Below are positions 25,140 through 33,637 of a stretch of DNA of 42,770 nt, piece after piece (within the stretch, counting starts at the first letter, position 1; each line of letters begins with the position of its first letter). The notes under the pieces were generated by a model. That model searched no databases, had not been told where the DNA came from, and saw nothing but the letters and a program-made list of their open reading frames with translations. This DNA comes from RFTU01 sp049423145. Its GTDB lineage: Bacteria; Pseudomonadota; Gammaproteobacteria; Burkholderiales; Burkholderiaceae_C. The stretch spans positions 1 to 42,770 of the forward strand of contig JBMSQF010000016.1 of assembly GCA_049423145.1 (NCBI GenBank), read 5' to 3'. A program made the position numbers and the translations under genes.

Positions 25140-25814
25140 TCAGGCCGTGATGAGGGCGAGGGTGGCCTCGACGTGCTCAGTGGGGCTGCGCTTGAAACCC
25201 GAGCGGGCGAACCGCTGCAGACGCCCCAGGGTCAGGGCCGTGAGCGCCGAAGCGCGGATCTGCGCATCCACCGAAGCGGTGGTGGAACCCGCCGCATCAC
25301 CCGCCTCGCGAAGGGACTGACGCAGTTGGGACTCCACACGGTCGAACAACTGCACCATGCGGGCCGACAGCCGCTCGTGCTCCAGGATCAACGCATCACC
25401 GACCATCACGCGGGTCATTCCCGGGTTGGTTTCAGCAAACTGGAGCAGAACCAGCACGATCCGCCGTGCATGATCGCGGCCATCACCGCCGCTTTGGGTG
25501 ATCTGATTGAACAGCGTGAACAGACTCGATTCGATGAACTCGATCAGGCCTTCAAACATTTGCGCCTTGCTGGCGAAGTGGCGGTACAGGGCCGCTTCGC
25601 TCACATCCAGGCGTGCCGCCAGTGCAGCCGTGGTGATCCGGTCGGCGTCAGGCGCCTCCAGCATGGAGGCCAGCGTCTGCAGGATCTGGATGCGCCGCTC
25701 ACCGGGGCGCGGCCGCTTGCGGCCTCCCGGGTTGGCGTCCGCCGCCGCTTCAGCCGAGGACGAATCCGACGCTGATGCGGGTGAGGGGCTGTGACTGGCG
25801 GGCTGAGACATCAT
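25140..25814 (-). CDS. slmA: Nucleoid occlusion factor SlmA (TetR family)
   Basis: SlmA binds sites spread over the chromosome and blocks FtsZ ring assembly over the nucleoid. The 224-residue protein has a disordered Ser/Ala/Pro-rich start (1-35), a TetR helix-turn-helix (ITTAALAARLDVSEAALYRHF, about 60-80), and the all-helical domain with SKAQMFEGLIEFIESSLFTL and a NPGMTRVMVGDAL segment typical of SlmA. There are two tandem ATG codons (25814, 25811). The N-terminal extension is longer than in E. coli SlmA (198 residues). It lies 55 bp after the HAD gene and 3 bp before pdeM. A different TetR regulator is possible, but the segments above fit SlmA well. Confidence 0.85.
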   Translation of the reverse strand: MMSQPASHSPSPASASDSSSAEAAADANPGGRKRPRPGERRIQILQTLASMLEAPDADRITTAALAARLDVSEAALYRHFASKAQMFEGLIEFIESSLFTLFNQITQSGGDGRDHARRIVLVLLQFAETNPGMTRVMVGDALILEHERLSARMVQLFDRVESQLRQSLREAGDAAGSTTASVDAQIRASALTALTLGRLQRFARSGFKRSPTEHVEATLALITA

Positions 25815-25869
25815 GGCAGCGACGGCTGGAGCGTGGGAGGGTATCAGACCCTGGACTCGCTTGATTCTG

Positions 25870-26562
25870 TCACAGCGCGCCGAGCGATCTGAGTCGGCGG
25901 TCCACATAGACCGGCCGCCGATGCAAACCGCGTCGTACCGGACCCGTGGGCGGCAGGCCCGCCTTCATCCACCGCTGCATCCAAACGGTGCGCCATCCGG
26001 CGGCGCGAGCCGCCTTCTGATGCTCCAAGGTGTCTTCCACCAGCACACAGCGGCGGGGCGAAACCTTCATGCGCACCGGCAGATGGCGAAACAGCCGCCC
26101 ATCCGGCTTGGGCCGCAGGTGGCCGAAGAGCGTCATGTCCTCAATGGGAATCAGCGCATCGAAGCAATCCTCGATTCGCAAAGCCCGCAGCACGCGCAGT
26201 GCATAGCGCCGAGGGGCATTGGTCAACAGGACGCGGACACCGGGCAGCCGACGCAACCGCTGCAGGTCGTGCGTGTGGCCGCGAACGCGCTCCTCGAGAT
26301 CGGGGAAACGGTGGGTTTCATGGAGGAAGTGCGCGGGCTTGACGCGGTGGTGGCGCATCAAACCCAGCAGCGTCGAGCCGTAATGGCGCCAGTATTGAAC
26401 CCTCAAGGCATCGGCTTGCTCACGGGGCAGCCCCAGATGCTCATGGATGTAGTCGGTCATCGCGGTGTTCATCCGCGGAAAGACCGCGCTGCCCGCATCG
26501 TGCAGGGTGTTGTCCAGATCGAAGAACCACACGGTGCGTGCGCCGGTGGAATACCAGGCCAT
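25870..26562 (-). CDS. HAD-family pyrimidine 5'-nucleotidase
   Basis: A 230-residue haloacid dehalogenase-like phosphatase. Motif I is FFDLDNTL (nucleophile Asp15, general acid Asp17), motif II is the VLLTNAP threonine/asparagine region near residue 110, and motif IV is the VEDTLEHQKAARAAGW acidic pair. The DLDNTLHDA start and the helical cap with YWRHYGSTLLGL match the SDT1-like pyrimidine 5'-nucleotidase group, which dephosphorylates UMP/CMP and similar compounds. The basic C-terminus (RRGLHRRPVYVDRRLRSL) is unusual but plausible. ATG at 26562 is 12 bp after argB, a typical neighbour with slmA in this order. Confidence 0.85.
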   Translation of the reverse strand: MAWYSTGARTVWFFDLDNTLHDAGSAVFPRMNTAMTDYIHEHLGLPREQADALRVQYWRHYGSTLLGLMRHHRVKPAHFLHETHRFPDLEERVRGHTHDLQRLRRLPGVRVLLTNAPRRYALRVLRALRIEDCFDALIPIEDMTLFGHLRPKPDGRLFRHLPVRMKVSPRRCVLVEDTLEHQKAARAAGWRTVWMQRWMKAGLPPTGPVRRGLHRRPVYVDRRLRSLGAL

Positions 26563-26574
26563 GGTGGCGGCCGG

Positions 26575-27468
26575 TCAATGCGAGCGGATCATGGTGCCGA
26601 AGGCCTGGTCGGTCAGGATCTCCAGCAACAGCACATGCGGTACACGGCCGTCGATGATGTGGACCGCATTCACGCCACACTTGGCCGCGTCGATGGCGCC
26701 GGCGATCTTGGGCAGCATGCCGCCGCTGATCGTGCCGTCCTCCACCAGTTCGTCGATGCGCCGTGCGGTGAGTTCGGTCAGCAATTGACCGGACCGATCC
26801 AAAACGCCGGTGATGTTCGTGAGCATCAAGAGCTTCTCGGCCTTGAGCACTTCGGCCAGTTTGCTGGCCACGAGGTCCGCGTTGATGTTGAAGCTTTCGT
26901 TGTGGGCACCAAACCCGATGGGACTGATCACCGGGATGAAGGCATCATCCTGCAGCGCCTGCACCACGCTCGGATCGATGGAGTCGATCTCACCGACCTG
27001 GCCGATGTCGTGTTCCTTGCTGGGGTCATCCTTGTCGCGCAGGCGCATCTGGCGGGCACGGATGAGGCCTCCGTCGCGGCCGGTCAGGCCCACGGCCTTG
27101 CCACCCGCCGCATTGATGAGCCCCACGATGTCCTGCTGCACCTCACCGCCCAACACCCACTCCACCACCTCCATGGTTTCCGCGTCAGTCACCCGCATGC
27201 CCTGGATGAAGGTGCCTTTCTTGCCCAATCGGTTGAGCGCCTCGTCGATCTGCGGACCGCCACCGTGCACCACGATGGGGTTGATGCCCACCAGCTTGAG
27301 CAGGACCACATCCTCGGCGAAAGCCTTCTGGAGCAAGGGCTCGGTCATGGCGTTGCCGCCGTACTTGATGACCATCGTCTTCCCATGGAAGCGCCGGATG
27401 TAGGGCAAAGCCTGCGCCAGGATCTCGGCCTTGTCGCGGGGTTCGATGGTGGCAGCGGCGGTCGTCAT
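26575..27468 (-). CDS. argB: Acetylglutamate kinase
   Basis: ArgB phosphorylates N-acetylglutamate, the second step of arginine synthesis and usually the feedback-inhibited one. The 297 residues contain the phosphate-binding VIKYGGNAM (about 34-42), VVHGGGPQIDEAL (69-81), the acetylglutamate site in INADLVASKLAEVL, and TITGVLD-like LTNITGVLDRSG. The N-terminal helix before the kinase core (PRDKAEILAQALPYIRRFHG) is found in the hexameric, arginine-sensitive forms. ATG at 27468 follows the acyltransferase stop by 29 bp. A TAGAAT box at 27519-27514 inside the acyltransferase gene could be a -10 for argB, without a good -35. Confidence 0.96.
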   Translation of the reverse strand: MTTAAATIEPRDKAEILAQALPYIRRFHGKTMVIKYGGNAMTEPLLQKAFAEDVVLLKLVGINPIVVHGGGPQIDEALNRLGKKGTFIQGMRVTDAETMEVVEWVLGGEVQQDIVGLINAAGGKAVGLTGRDGGLIRARQMRLRDKDDPSKEHDIGQVGEIDSIDPSVVQALQDDAFIPVISPIGFGAHNESFNINADLVASKLAEVLKAEKLLMLTNITGVLDRSGQLLTELTARRIDELVEDGTISGGMLPKIAGAIDAAKCGVNAVHIIDGRVPHVLLLEILTDQAFGTMIRSH

Positions 27469-27497
27469 CGGCAGGTTCTGATGGGGGTTGGGAATTC

Positions 27498-28283
27498 TCA
27501 GGCGTCCTGCTCCATTCTAGGCAGGGGCATCGCCGGGGCAGGCACTTCGGCCACCGGCTCCCCCAGTGCAGCCGCCAAGTCGGCACGCAAGCGTGCGGCC
27601 AGCGAGCGACGATCCGCATGCGCACTGCCGCGGGCCTCCAGCGCCGTCACGCTGACCACCAAGCCGCGACCGCAGGCGATCCGCCAGAGGCTTTGTGCCA
27701 GCGTGGTGCTGCCCAGAAACTCAACCGCCGGGCTGATGGCATGGTCCCGGTCGCGGTAGCGCAAGGCCACCGGCTGGACCGGCGCCTCCACCGCGATGGC
27801 GGCCTGCAGCAGATTGGCATGAAAGGGCAAGAGGGCACGGCCATCACCCGTGGTGCCCTCCGGGAAGACGGCCACGCAATGGCCGTCGCGCAGCGCCTGT
27901 GCCATCTCGTGCATCGCCCGCATCGCGTCTCGTCGCTGCTCGCGGCGGATGTAGAGCGTGCCCGCGCAATCCACCAACCGGTTCACCAGCGGCCAGTCCT
28001 GCACATCGGCCTTGGAGACAAAACGCGCACGGGGGCATACCGCGTGGACGGCCATGATGTCCATCCAAGAGATGTGATTGGCCACGATCAGGGTGCCGCC
28101 CGGGCGGAAGGTTCCCTGGACCGTGAGTTCCATGCCCAGGCAGCGCAGCATGCCCCTGGACCACCACTGGATGCGCGCCTGGCGGCCCGCTTCATCCAGG
28201 GACGGAAAACGCAGCAGGACGATCAGAATGCCGTGCAGGCCGTGCAGCACCGCACGGCTCAAGCGCCAGATGCCGATCAGCAT
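27498..28283 (-). CDS. 1-acylglycerol-3-phosphate O-acyltransferase family protein
   Basis: A 261-residue PlsC-like membrane acyltransferase. Motif I, NHISWMD (catalytic His70 and Asp75), and motif III, FPEGTT (140-145), are intact, and an N-terminal hydrophobic helix (VLHGLHGILIVLLRF) anchors the protein. These enzymes add the second acyl chain in phospholipid synthesis or acylate related lipids; the exact acceptor is not evident. The gene begins 7 bp inside the 3' end of pyrC', so it is coupled to the pyr genes. The last 40 residues are an Ala/Pro-rich extension. Confidence 0.88.
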   Translation of the reverse strand: MLIGIWRLSRAVLHGLHGILIVLLRFPSLDEAGRQARIQWWSRGMLRCLGMELTVQGTFRPGGTLIVANHISWMDIMAVHAVCPRARFVSKADVQDWPLVNRLVDCAGTLYIRREQRRDAMRAMHEMAQALRDGHCVAVFPEGTTGDGRALLPFHANLLQAAIAVEAPVQPVALRYRDRDHAISPAVEFLGSTTLAQSLWRIACGRGLVVSVTALEARGSAHADRRSLAARLRADLAAALGEPVAEVPAPAMPLPRMEQDA

Positions 28284-29587
28284 CGTCGTTCGTAGGCCAC
28301 CGTGCCCGCCACCAAGGTCAGCTGCACCTGCGCGGGCAGCGCAAACCCGGTGCTCTGCGGCGCAAAGGGCGTGTGCTTGCCCTGGCTGCGCAGGGCCTCA
28401 GGCGTGGCCTGCCAATGCACCTCGGGGTCGAAGCAGCACAGGTCGGCCACACCACCCTCGACGAGTCGTCCTGCACTGGCCCGCAGCGAACCGAGGGCCT
28501 CACCGATCACCGCAACCGGGCGCGCGGTGATCGGCGCCAGCGCCTGCGTCAAGGACAGGCCTTGGTCTTGCGCCCATTTGATCGACAGGCTCAAGAGCAG
28601 TTCCAAACCCGTTGCGCCGGGCACGGCTTCGGCAAAGGGCAGTGTCTTCTCGTCACTGCTCAGCGGGAGGTGGTCACTGACCAGCGCATCGATCGTGCCA
28701 TCGGCCAGACCCTGCCGCAGCGCCTGTCGGTCGCGGTCCTGCCGCAACGGCGGCACCAGTCTCATGGCCGAATCGAAGTAGCCGATGTCCACATCGGTGA
28801 GGTGAAGATTGTTGATGCTGACATCACAGCTCAGGGGAAGGCCCTCCGCCTTGGCCTGTCGAACCAACTGCACGCCCGCTGCGCTGCTCAGACGGCACAG
28901 GTGCACGCGAGCGCCCGTGCCCCGCATCAGTTCGATGATGGTGTGCAGCGCCACCGTCTCCGCGCTCACCGGCACACCCGAAAGTCCCATGCGCGTGGCC
29001 ACAGCACCGCTGGCCGCCACCCCCTTGCCCAACCAGGGGTCCTGGGGGCGCAGCCACACCGGGTAGCCATAAGTGGCCGCGTAGAGCATCGCTCGCTGGA
29101 GCACCTGGGTGTCACCGATCGCCAATTCGCCTTGGGAGAAGCCGACGCAACCCGCCTCGGTGAGTTGGCCCATCTCGGTGAGCACCTCACCGCGCAGGCC
29201 CTGTGTCAGAGCGCCCAAGGGAAACAGGCGGCAGCGGGACAGCTGACGCGCGCGGAACTTGAGCATCTCCACCAGCCCGGGCTCATCCAGGGCTGGCTCG
29301 GTATCCGGTGGGCACACGAGGCTGGTCACCCCGCCGGCCGCCGCCGCCGCCAGCTCACTCTCCAGCATGCCCTCGTGTTCATGCCCAGGCTCCCGCAGCC
29401 GGGCCGCCAGGTCAACCAGGCCAGGCATCACCACCCAGCCCTTTGCGTCCACCCGACGGTCCGGATTGAAACCCTCAGGCACGCGGCCGATGGTCACGAT
29501 GCGGTCCCCCGCGATGGCGATGTCGGCCGTCTCATCGCGGCCGCTGGCGGGGTCCACCACGCGCCCGTTCTGGATCAGGATCTTCAT
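28277..29587 (-). CDS. pyrX: Dihydroorotase-like protein, noncatalytic (PyrC'/PyrX)
   Basis: A 436-residue amidohydrolase-fold protein in the usual place after pyrB. The metal-binding DLHVHLREPG of active dihydroorotase reads DLAARLREPG here (residues 59-68), so both histidines are lost (Ala61, Arg63). The carboxylated-lysine region reads VGFSQG, and VHLCRLSS replaces the next histidine-containing stretch. This is the pattern of PyrC' proteins that assemble with ATCase as a structural partner. Reasons for the ATG 29587 start: GAGG lies ten bases upstream, whereas the GTG at 29596, overlapping the pyrB stop, has no properly spaced Shine-Dalgarno sequence. A true pyrC must lie elsewhere. Confidence 0.88.
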   Translation of the reverse strand: MKILIQNGRVVDPASGRDETADIAIAGDRIVTIGRVPEGFNPDRRVDAKGWVVMPGLVDLAARLREPGHEHEGMLESELAAAAAGGVTSLVCPPDTEPALDEPGLVEMLKFRARQLSRCRLFPLGALTQGLRGEVLTEMGQLTEAGCVGFSQGELAIGDTQVLQRAMLYAATYGYPVWLRPQDPWLGKGVAASGAVATRMGLSGVPVSAETVALHTIIELMRGTGARVHLCRLSSAAGVQLVRQAKAEGLPLSCDVSINNLHLTDVDIGYFDSAMRLVPPLRQDRDRQALRQGLADGTIDALVSDHLPLSSDEKTLPFAEAVPGATGLELLLSLSIKWAQDQGLSLTQALAPITARPVAVIGEALGSLRASAGRLVEGGVADLCCFDPEVHWQATPEALRSQGKHTPFAPQSTGFALPAQVQLTLVAGTVAYERRC

Positions 29588-29592
29588 GGTGT

Positions 29593-30546
29593 TCACGCCT
29601 CGTTGCCCGCGATGATGCTCATGACCGCCATGCGCACCGCAATGCCGAAAGTGACCTGGGGAAGGATCACGCTGTGCGGCCCATCGGCCACACTGGATTC
29701 GATCTCCACGCCTCGGTTGATCGGGCCAGGGTGCATCACGATCACATCGGGCTTGGCCAGGGCCAGCTTTTCCGGGGTGAGGCCGAAGTTCTTGAAGAAC
29801 TCGGCCGAGCTGGGCAGCATGGCGCCGCTCATCCGCTCGTTTTGCAGCCGCAGCATGATGATGACGTCCGCATCCCGGATGCCCTCGGCCATGTCATGGC
29901 ACACCCGCACCCCCATGGAGGCGAGATCGGCGGTGGCCAGCGTCTTGGGACCCACGGCACGGATTTCGGGAACCCCCAGGGTGGTCAGCGCGTGGATGTC
30001 GGAGCGGGCCACGCGCGAGTGCACGATGTCGCCCACGATGGCCACCGTCAGGTTGCTGAAGTCCTTCTTATAGTGCCGGATGGTGTACATGTCCAACAGG
30101 CCTTGCGTGGGGTGGGCATGGCGCCCATCGCCGGCATTGACCACATGCACATGCGGTGCACAGTGCTGCGCGATCAGGTAGGGGGCGCCGGATTCCCCAT
30201 GGCGTACGACGAACATGTCGGCATGCATGGCGCTGAGGTTGGCGATGGTGTCCAGCAGGCTCTCGCCCTTGGCCGTGCTGCTGCGGGCGATGTCGAGGTT
30301 GATCACATCGGCGCTCAGCCGCTTGGCCGCAATTTCGAAGGTGGTCCGCGTGCGGGTGCTGTTTTCGAAAAAGAGATTGAAGACGCTCTTGCCGCGCAGC
30401 AGCGGCACCTTTTTCACCTCTCGTTCGTGGACCGAGAGAAAGGTGCCCGCGGTGTCCAGAATGTGGTGCAGCACCGGCCGAGGCAGTCCCTCAATGGACA
30501 AGAGGTGGATCAGTTCACCGTGTTGGTTCAGTTGGGGATTGCGCAT
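29593..30546 (-). CDS. pyrB: Aspartate carbamoyltransferase, catalytic subunit
   Basis: PyrB condenses carbamoyl phosphate with aspartate, the first committed pyrimidine step. The 317 residues show the carbamoyl-phosphate motif FFENSTRTRTTFE (59-71), HAHPTQGLLDMYT (about 143-155) and the MHPGPINRGVEI segment near the C-terminus. ATG at 30546 lies 3 bp after pyrR. No pyrI regulatory subunit is adjacent; in this lineage PyrB works with the noncatalytic PyrC' encoded next. The spacing leaves no room for an attenuator between pyrR and pyrB. Confidence 0.96.
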   Translation of the reverse strand: MRNPQLNQHGELIHLLSIEGLPRPVLHHILDTAGTFLSVHEREVKKVPLLRGKSVFNLFFENSTRTRTTFEIAAKRLSADVINLDIARSSTAKGESLLDTIANLSAMHADMFVVRHGESGAPYLIAQHCAPHVHVVNAGDGRHAHPTQGLLDMYTIRHYKKDFSNLTVAIVGDIVHSRVARSDIHALTTLGVPEIRAVGPKTLATADLASMGVRVCHDMAEGIRDADVIIMLRLQNERMSGAMLPSSAEFFKNFGLTPEKLALAKPDVIVMHPGPINRGVEIESSVADGPHSVILPQVTFGIAVRMAVMSIIAGNEA

Positions 30547-30549
30547 GGT

Positions 30550-31062
30550 TCAGCGTCCTTCCACCGCGAAGGTGAATCTTCCCTGCTCATCACGGGTAAG
30601 GGACAGTCGCTGCGAGAGCGGGAGCTCCAATCGTGCAGCGGCACATTGGGCGTCGATGGGCAATTCCCGACCACCCCGATCCACCAGCACCGCCAGGCTG
30701 ACACGCGAGGGCCGACCGAAGTCGAACAGCTCGTTGAGCGCAGCCCGGATCGTCCGCCCCGTGTGCAGCACATCATCGACCAGGATGATGTGCCGCCCTT
30801 CCACCTCAAAGGGCAGCCGCGTGGTTCCGGCCGTGGTGCTCAGGCCCCGTTCGGCGTAATCGTCCCGGTGCAGGGTGATGCTCAGGGTGCCCGAGGGTCC
30901 GCCGAGCCTCAGGTCGGCCTGCAGCCGCTCGGCCAACCAGGCACCGCCCGACCAAATCCCCACCAGTCCCAGGGGCTGATCGCCGGATTCCTGCGCCAGG
31001 GCGGCCACCTGACGGCGCAACTGGCCATACAGGGCTTCGGCGTCGAGTGCGAGTTGGGTCAT
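30550..31062 (-). CDS. pyrR: PyrR: pyr regulator / uracil phosphoribosyltransferase
   Basis: A 170-residue phosphoribosyltransferase with the PRPP loop ILVDDVLHTGRTI (93-105) and the PyrR-type hood. In Bacillus PyrR binds pyr mRNA to cause attenuation and also makes UMP from uracil. In proteobacteria the RNA-binding role is less certain. ATG at 31062 overlaps the ruvX stop by 4 bp, and pyrB follows after 3 bp. It is thus internal to an operon (yqgE-ruvX-pyrR-pyrB) and no PyrR-binding leader is visible at the operon start. Confidence 0.92.
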   Translation of the reverse strand: MTQLALDAEALYGQLRRQVAALAQESGDQPLGLVGIWSGGAWLAERLQADLRLGGPSGTLSITLHRDDYAERGLSTTAGTTRLPFEVEGRHIILVDDVLHTGRTIRAALNELFDFGRPSRVSLAVLVDRGGRELPIDAQCAAARLELPLSQRLSLTRDEQGRFTFAVEGR

Positions 31063-31475
31063 GGGGTCTGATCCAGAAACTGTTGAAGTATCACCGCGGC
31101 GGCTGCCGCATCCAGGTCGCGCGCACCGTCCGATGCCGCCTCCACCGTGGAATAGCGCTCGTCAACCAGGTGCACCGGAAGACCCGTTCGACCCTGCAAT
31201 TGGCGGGCAAACCGCTGAGCACGCTGGGTGTTCTCATGGGGTGCACCATCGGGATGGAAGGGCACGCCCACGACCAGGGCATCGGGCTGCCACTGGCGAA
31301 CCAGTTCGGCGATCAGCGCGAACCGCGCGTCGCCCTCGGCAGCCAGCGTGCGCAGGGGCTGCGCCTGGCGCAGCACGGTGTTGCCCGTGGCCACCCCCAC
31401 ACGCTTGAGTCCGTAATCGAAAGCCAGAAAGGAGCGCTCGGCGCGCAGGGGCAGCGTGGGCGCCGCCTCGTTCAT
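31059..31475 (-). CDS. ruvX: RuvX/YqgF family Holliday junction resolvase-like protein
   Basis: A 138-residue RNase H-fold protein. The signature FLAFDYGLKRVGVATGN (16-32) supplies the first catalytic Asp (Asp20), and LVVGVPFHPDG, LVDERYSTVEA and the C-terminal DAAAAAVILQQFLD supply the other acidic residues. Family members process Holliday junctions or mature 16S rRNA; the latter role is best supported in E. coli YqgF. ATG at 31475 overlaps the yqgE stop by 4 bp and the stop overlaps pyrR by 4 bp. The frame runs 41 codons upstream inside yqgE, which is a shadow. Confidence 0.94.
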   Translation of the reverse strand: MNEAAPTLPLRAERSFLAFDYGLKRVGVATGNTVLRQAQPLRTLAAEGDARFALIAELVRQWQPDALVVGVPFHPDGAPHENTQRAQRFARQLQGRTGLPVHLVDERYSTVEAASDGARDLDAAAAAVILQQFLDQTP

Positions 31476-32053
31476 GCGTGCCCGGCCTCCTGGCTGAGCA
31501 TGCGCGGGTCGATGCCCAAGAGGGACAGGGCCTTGCCGTAGCGTTGGTCGACCGGGGTATCGAAGATGACCGAAGGCTCGGCTTGGACGGTCAGCCACCC
31601 ATTGCGGCCGATTTCATCTTCGAGTTGACCCGCGCCCCACCCGCTGTAGCCCAGGGTCACCAGAACCCTGCGCGGGCCTGCGCCACTGGACAGCGCCTCG
31701 AGCACATCACGGCTGGTGGTCATCTCCACCTGCGCCCCGGGTATGGCGAGTGTGGAGTGGTAGGGACTCTCTTCGGTGCCGATGCGCTCGTGCAGGACGA
31801 AGCCCCGCTCCGTCTGTACCGGACCTCCGAAGTAGACCGGGGAGTCCTGCAGATCATCCCTGCCGAGGTGCAGATCGACCTTTTCAAACAGCCGGGTCAG
31901 CGAGATGTCGATGGGCTTGTTGATGACCAAACCCAAGGCACCGCGATCGTTGTGTTCGCACAGATAAACCACGGTGCCGGCGAAGCGCTCGTCGGCCATG
32001 CCGGGCATGGCAATCAGAAACTGGTTTGTGAGGTTGATTGACTCGCCCGACAT
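31472..32053 (-). CDS. yqgE: YqgE/AlgH family protein
   Basis: A 193-residue member of the UPF0301 family, a conserved fold of unknown biochemical role. Recognisable segments are INLTNQFLIAMPGMAD at the N-terminus, VVYLCEHNDRGALGLVINKP (28-47), VYFGGPVQTERGFVLH, and VLVTLGYSGWGAGQLEDEI. It starts the ruvX-pyr operon and diverges from phrB across 33 bp. TAGAAT lies exactly six bases before ATG 32053, so the transcript may be leaderless; no Shine-Dalgarno sequence is present. Confidence 0.94.
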   Translation of the reverse strand: MSGESINLTNQFLIAMPGMADERFAGTVVYLCEHNDRGALGLVINKPIDISLTRLFEKVDLHLGRDDLQDSPVYFGGPVQTERGFVLHERIGTEESPYHSTLAIPGAQVEMTTSRDVLEALSSGAGPRRVLVTLGYSGWGAGQLEDEIGRNGWLTVQAEPSVIFDTPVDQRYGKALSLLGIDPRMLSQEAGHA

Positions 32054-32059
32054 GCCCGA

Positions 32060-32065
32060 ATTCTA
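32060..32065 (-). promoter_or_regulatory. Candidate -10 element giving a leaderless yqgE-ruvX-pyr transcript
   Basis: TAGAAT, then TCGGGC, then ATG: six bases separate the box from the yqgE start. The same 33-bp gap also serves phrB on the other strand, where GATACT lies seven bases before the ATG. The -35 position holds no TTGACA-like sequence. Confidence 0.4.
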
Positions 32066-32086
32066 TGCTGTCCGATACTGCGGCGC

Positions 32087-33583
32087 ATGACTGAAAAACC
32101 CCTTCCGGCCTGTCTGGTCTGGCTGCGCCGGGACCTGCGTTGCGAAGACCACGCGGCCCTGCACCACGCCCTGACGAACGCACGCCAGGTGTGGTGCGCC
32201 TTCGTCTTCGACACCGACATCCTCGAACACCTGCCCCGACGCGACCAACGCGTGGCCTTCATCCACGCGGCGCTGCAGGAGGTGGATGCCACCCTGCGCA
32301 GCTGGGCCGAGGCCGCCGGCTGTGGGGATGCGGCGGGCGTGGGTCTGATCGTGCGGCACGGTCGGGCCGTAGAGGAGATCCCCGCGCTGGCTGCCGCGCT
32401 GGGCGTGCAGCGTGTGGTGGCCAGCCACGACGACGAGCCGCAAGCCTTGGCGCGGGACGGTCAGGTGCTGCAAGCCCTGGCGCGTCACCGAATCGAATGG
32501 ACCAGCGTGAAGGACCATGTGGTCTTTGAACGGCGCGAGGTGATGACGCAGACGGGCGGCTCCTACGGGGTGTTCACGCCCTACAAGAATGCCTGGCTCA
32601 AACGCCTTTCACAGGACCCCCAGGCGCTGGCCGCCCATGAGACCCGGCGCCACGCGGGGGCCTTGGCACCCGTGCCCTCGGGTCTGCGTCGACCCCTGCC
32701 CACCATGGCCGACATCGGCTTCGAGACCTGGGCGGCGCAGGACATCCGGGTACCCACCGGAATGAGCGGCGCTCGGGCGCTCCTCTCCGACTTCCTGGGC
32801 CGCATCGATGATTACCGACACGCGAGGGACTACCCGGCCATCAAGGGGCCGAGCTATTTGTCGGCCCATCTGCGCTTTGGGACCATCTCCGTGCGCGAAC
32901 TGGCGCGAGAGGCCTGGGCGCGCGCGCAGGACGGCTCCGAAGGGGCATCCGGGTGGCTCGCGGAACTCGTGTGGCGGGACTTCTATCACCAGATCCTGCA
33001 CCACCACCCCCGCGTCGTGGAACGCGCCTTCAAGCCCGAGTACGACCGCATCCAATGGGCGCAAGGGCCGCAGGCCGAGGCCCACTTCCAGGCCTGGTGC
33101 GAGGGGCGCACCGGCTACCCCCTGGTGGACGCGGCCATGCACCAGATCAACCAGACCGGTTGGATGCACAACCGACTGCGCATGGTGGTGTCGAGCTTCC
33201 TCATCAAGGACCTGGGCATCGACTGGCGACGCGGAGAGGCCTATTTCGCCGAGAAGCTCATCGACTTTGACTTGGCAGCCAACAACGGTGGCTGGCAGTG
33301 GGCGGCGTCCAGCGGCTGTGATGCGCAGCCCTACTTCCGCATCTTCAATCCTGTGAGCCAAAGCGAGAAGTTCGATCCCCAGGGTGCCTTCATCCGGCGC
33401 TACCTGCCCGCCTTGGCTGGATTGCCGAACGCTGCCCTGCATGCACCCTGGCTCGCGCGTCCCCTGGACTTGGCGGCGGCGGGTGTCGAACTGGGCCGGA
33501 CCTATCCAAGACCGATCGTCGCACACGAGCACGCGCGTCAGGAGACGCTGGCACGGTATGCGGTGGTCAAGTCCCGAGGCTGA
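32087..33583 (+). CDS. phrB: Deoxyribodipyrimidine photolyase
   Basis: Class I CPD photolyase, which repairs UV-induced cyclobutane dimers with blue light. In the 498 residues the N-terminal Rossmann domain (LVWLRRDLRCEDHAAL, 9-24) binds the antenna pigment. The FAD domain carries WRDFYHQILHHHP, TGYPLVDAAMHQINQTGWMHN and NNGGWQWAASSG, with tryptophans in the electron-transfer positions, followed by RIFNPVSQSEKFDP. ATG at 32087 is 33 bp from the divergent yqgE start. It ends 54 bp before the convergent rubredoxin gene; a small stem (33624-33641) overlaps that rubredoxin stop. Confidence 0.96.
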   Translation: MTEKPLPACLVWLRRDLRCEDHAALHHALTNARQVWCAFVFDTDILEHLPRRDQRVAFIHAALQEVDATLRSWAEAAGCGDAAGVGLIVRHGRAVEEIPALAAALGVQRVVASHDDEPQALARDGQVLQALARHRIEWTSVKDHVVFERREVMTQTGGSYGVFTPYKNAWLKRLSQDPQALAAHETRRHAGALAPVPSGLRRPLPTMADIGFETWAAQDIRVPTGMSGARALLSDFLGRIDDYRHARDYPAIKGPSYLSAHLRFGTISVRELAREAWARAQDGSEGASGWLAELVWRDFYHQILHHHPRVVERAFKPEYDRIQWAQGPQAEAHFQAWCEGRTGYPLVDAAMHQINQTGWMHNRLRMVVSSFLIKDLGIDWRRGEAYFAEKLIDFDLAANNGGWQWAASSGCDAQPYFRIFNPVSQSEKFDPQGAFIRRYLPALAGLPNAALHAPWLARPLDLAAAGVELGRTYPRPIVAHEHARQETLARYAVVKSRG

Positions 33584-33637
33584 AGAGCGTGTCCTGCGGG
33601 CCGCGCGCAGCCCAGCGGAGGCCCTGAGGTCGGTGCC

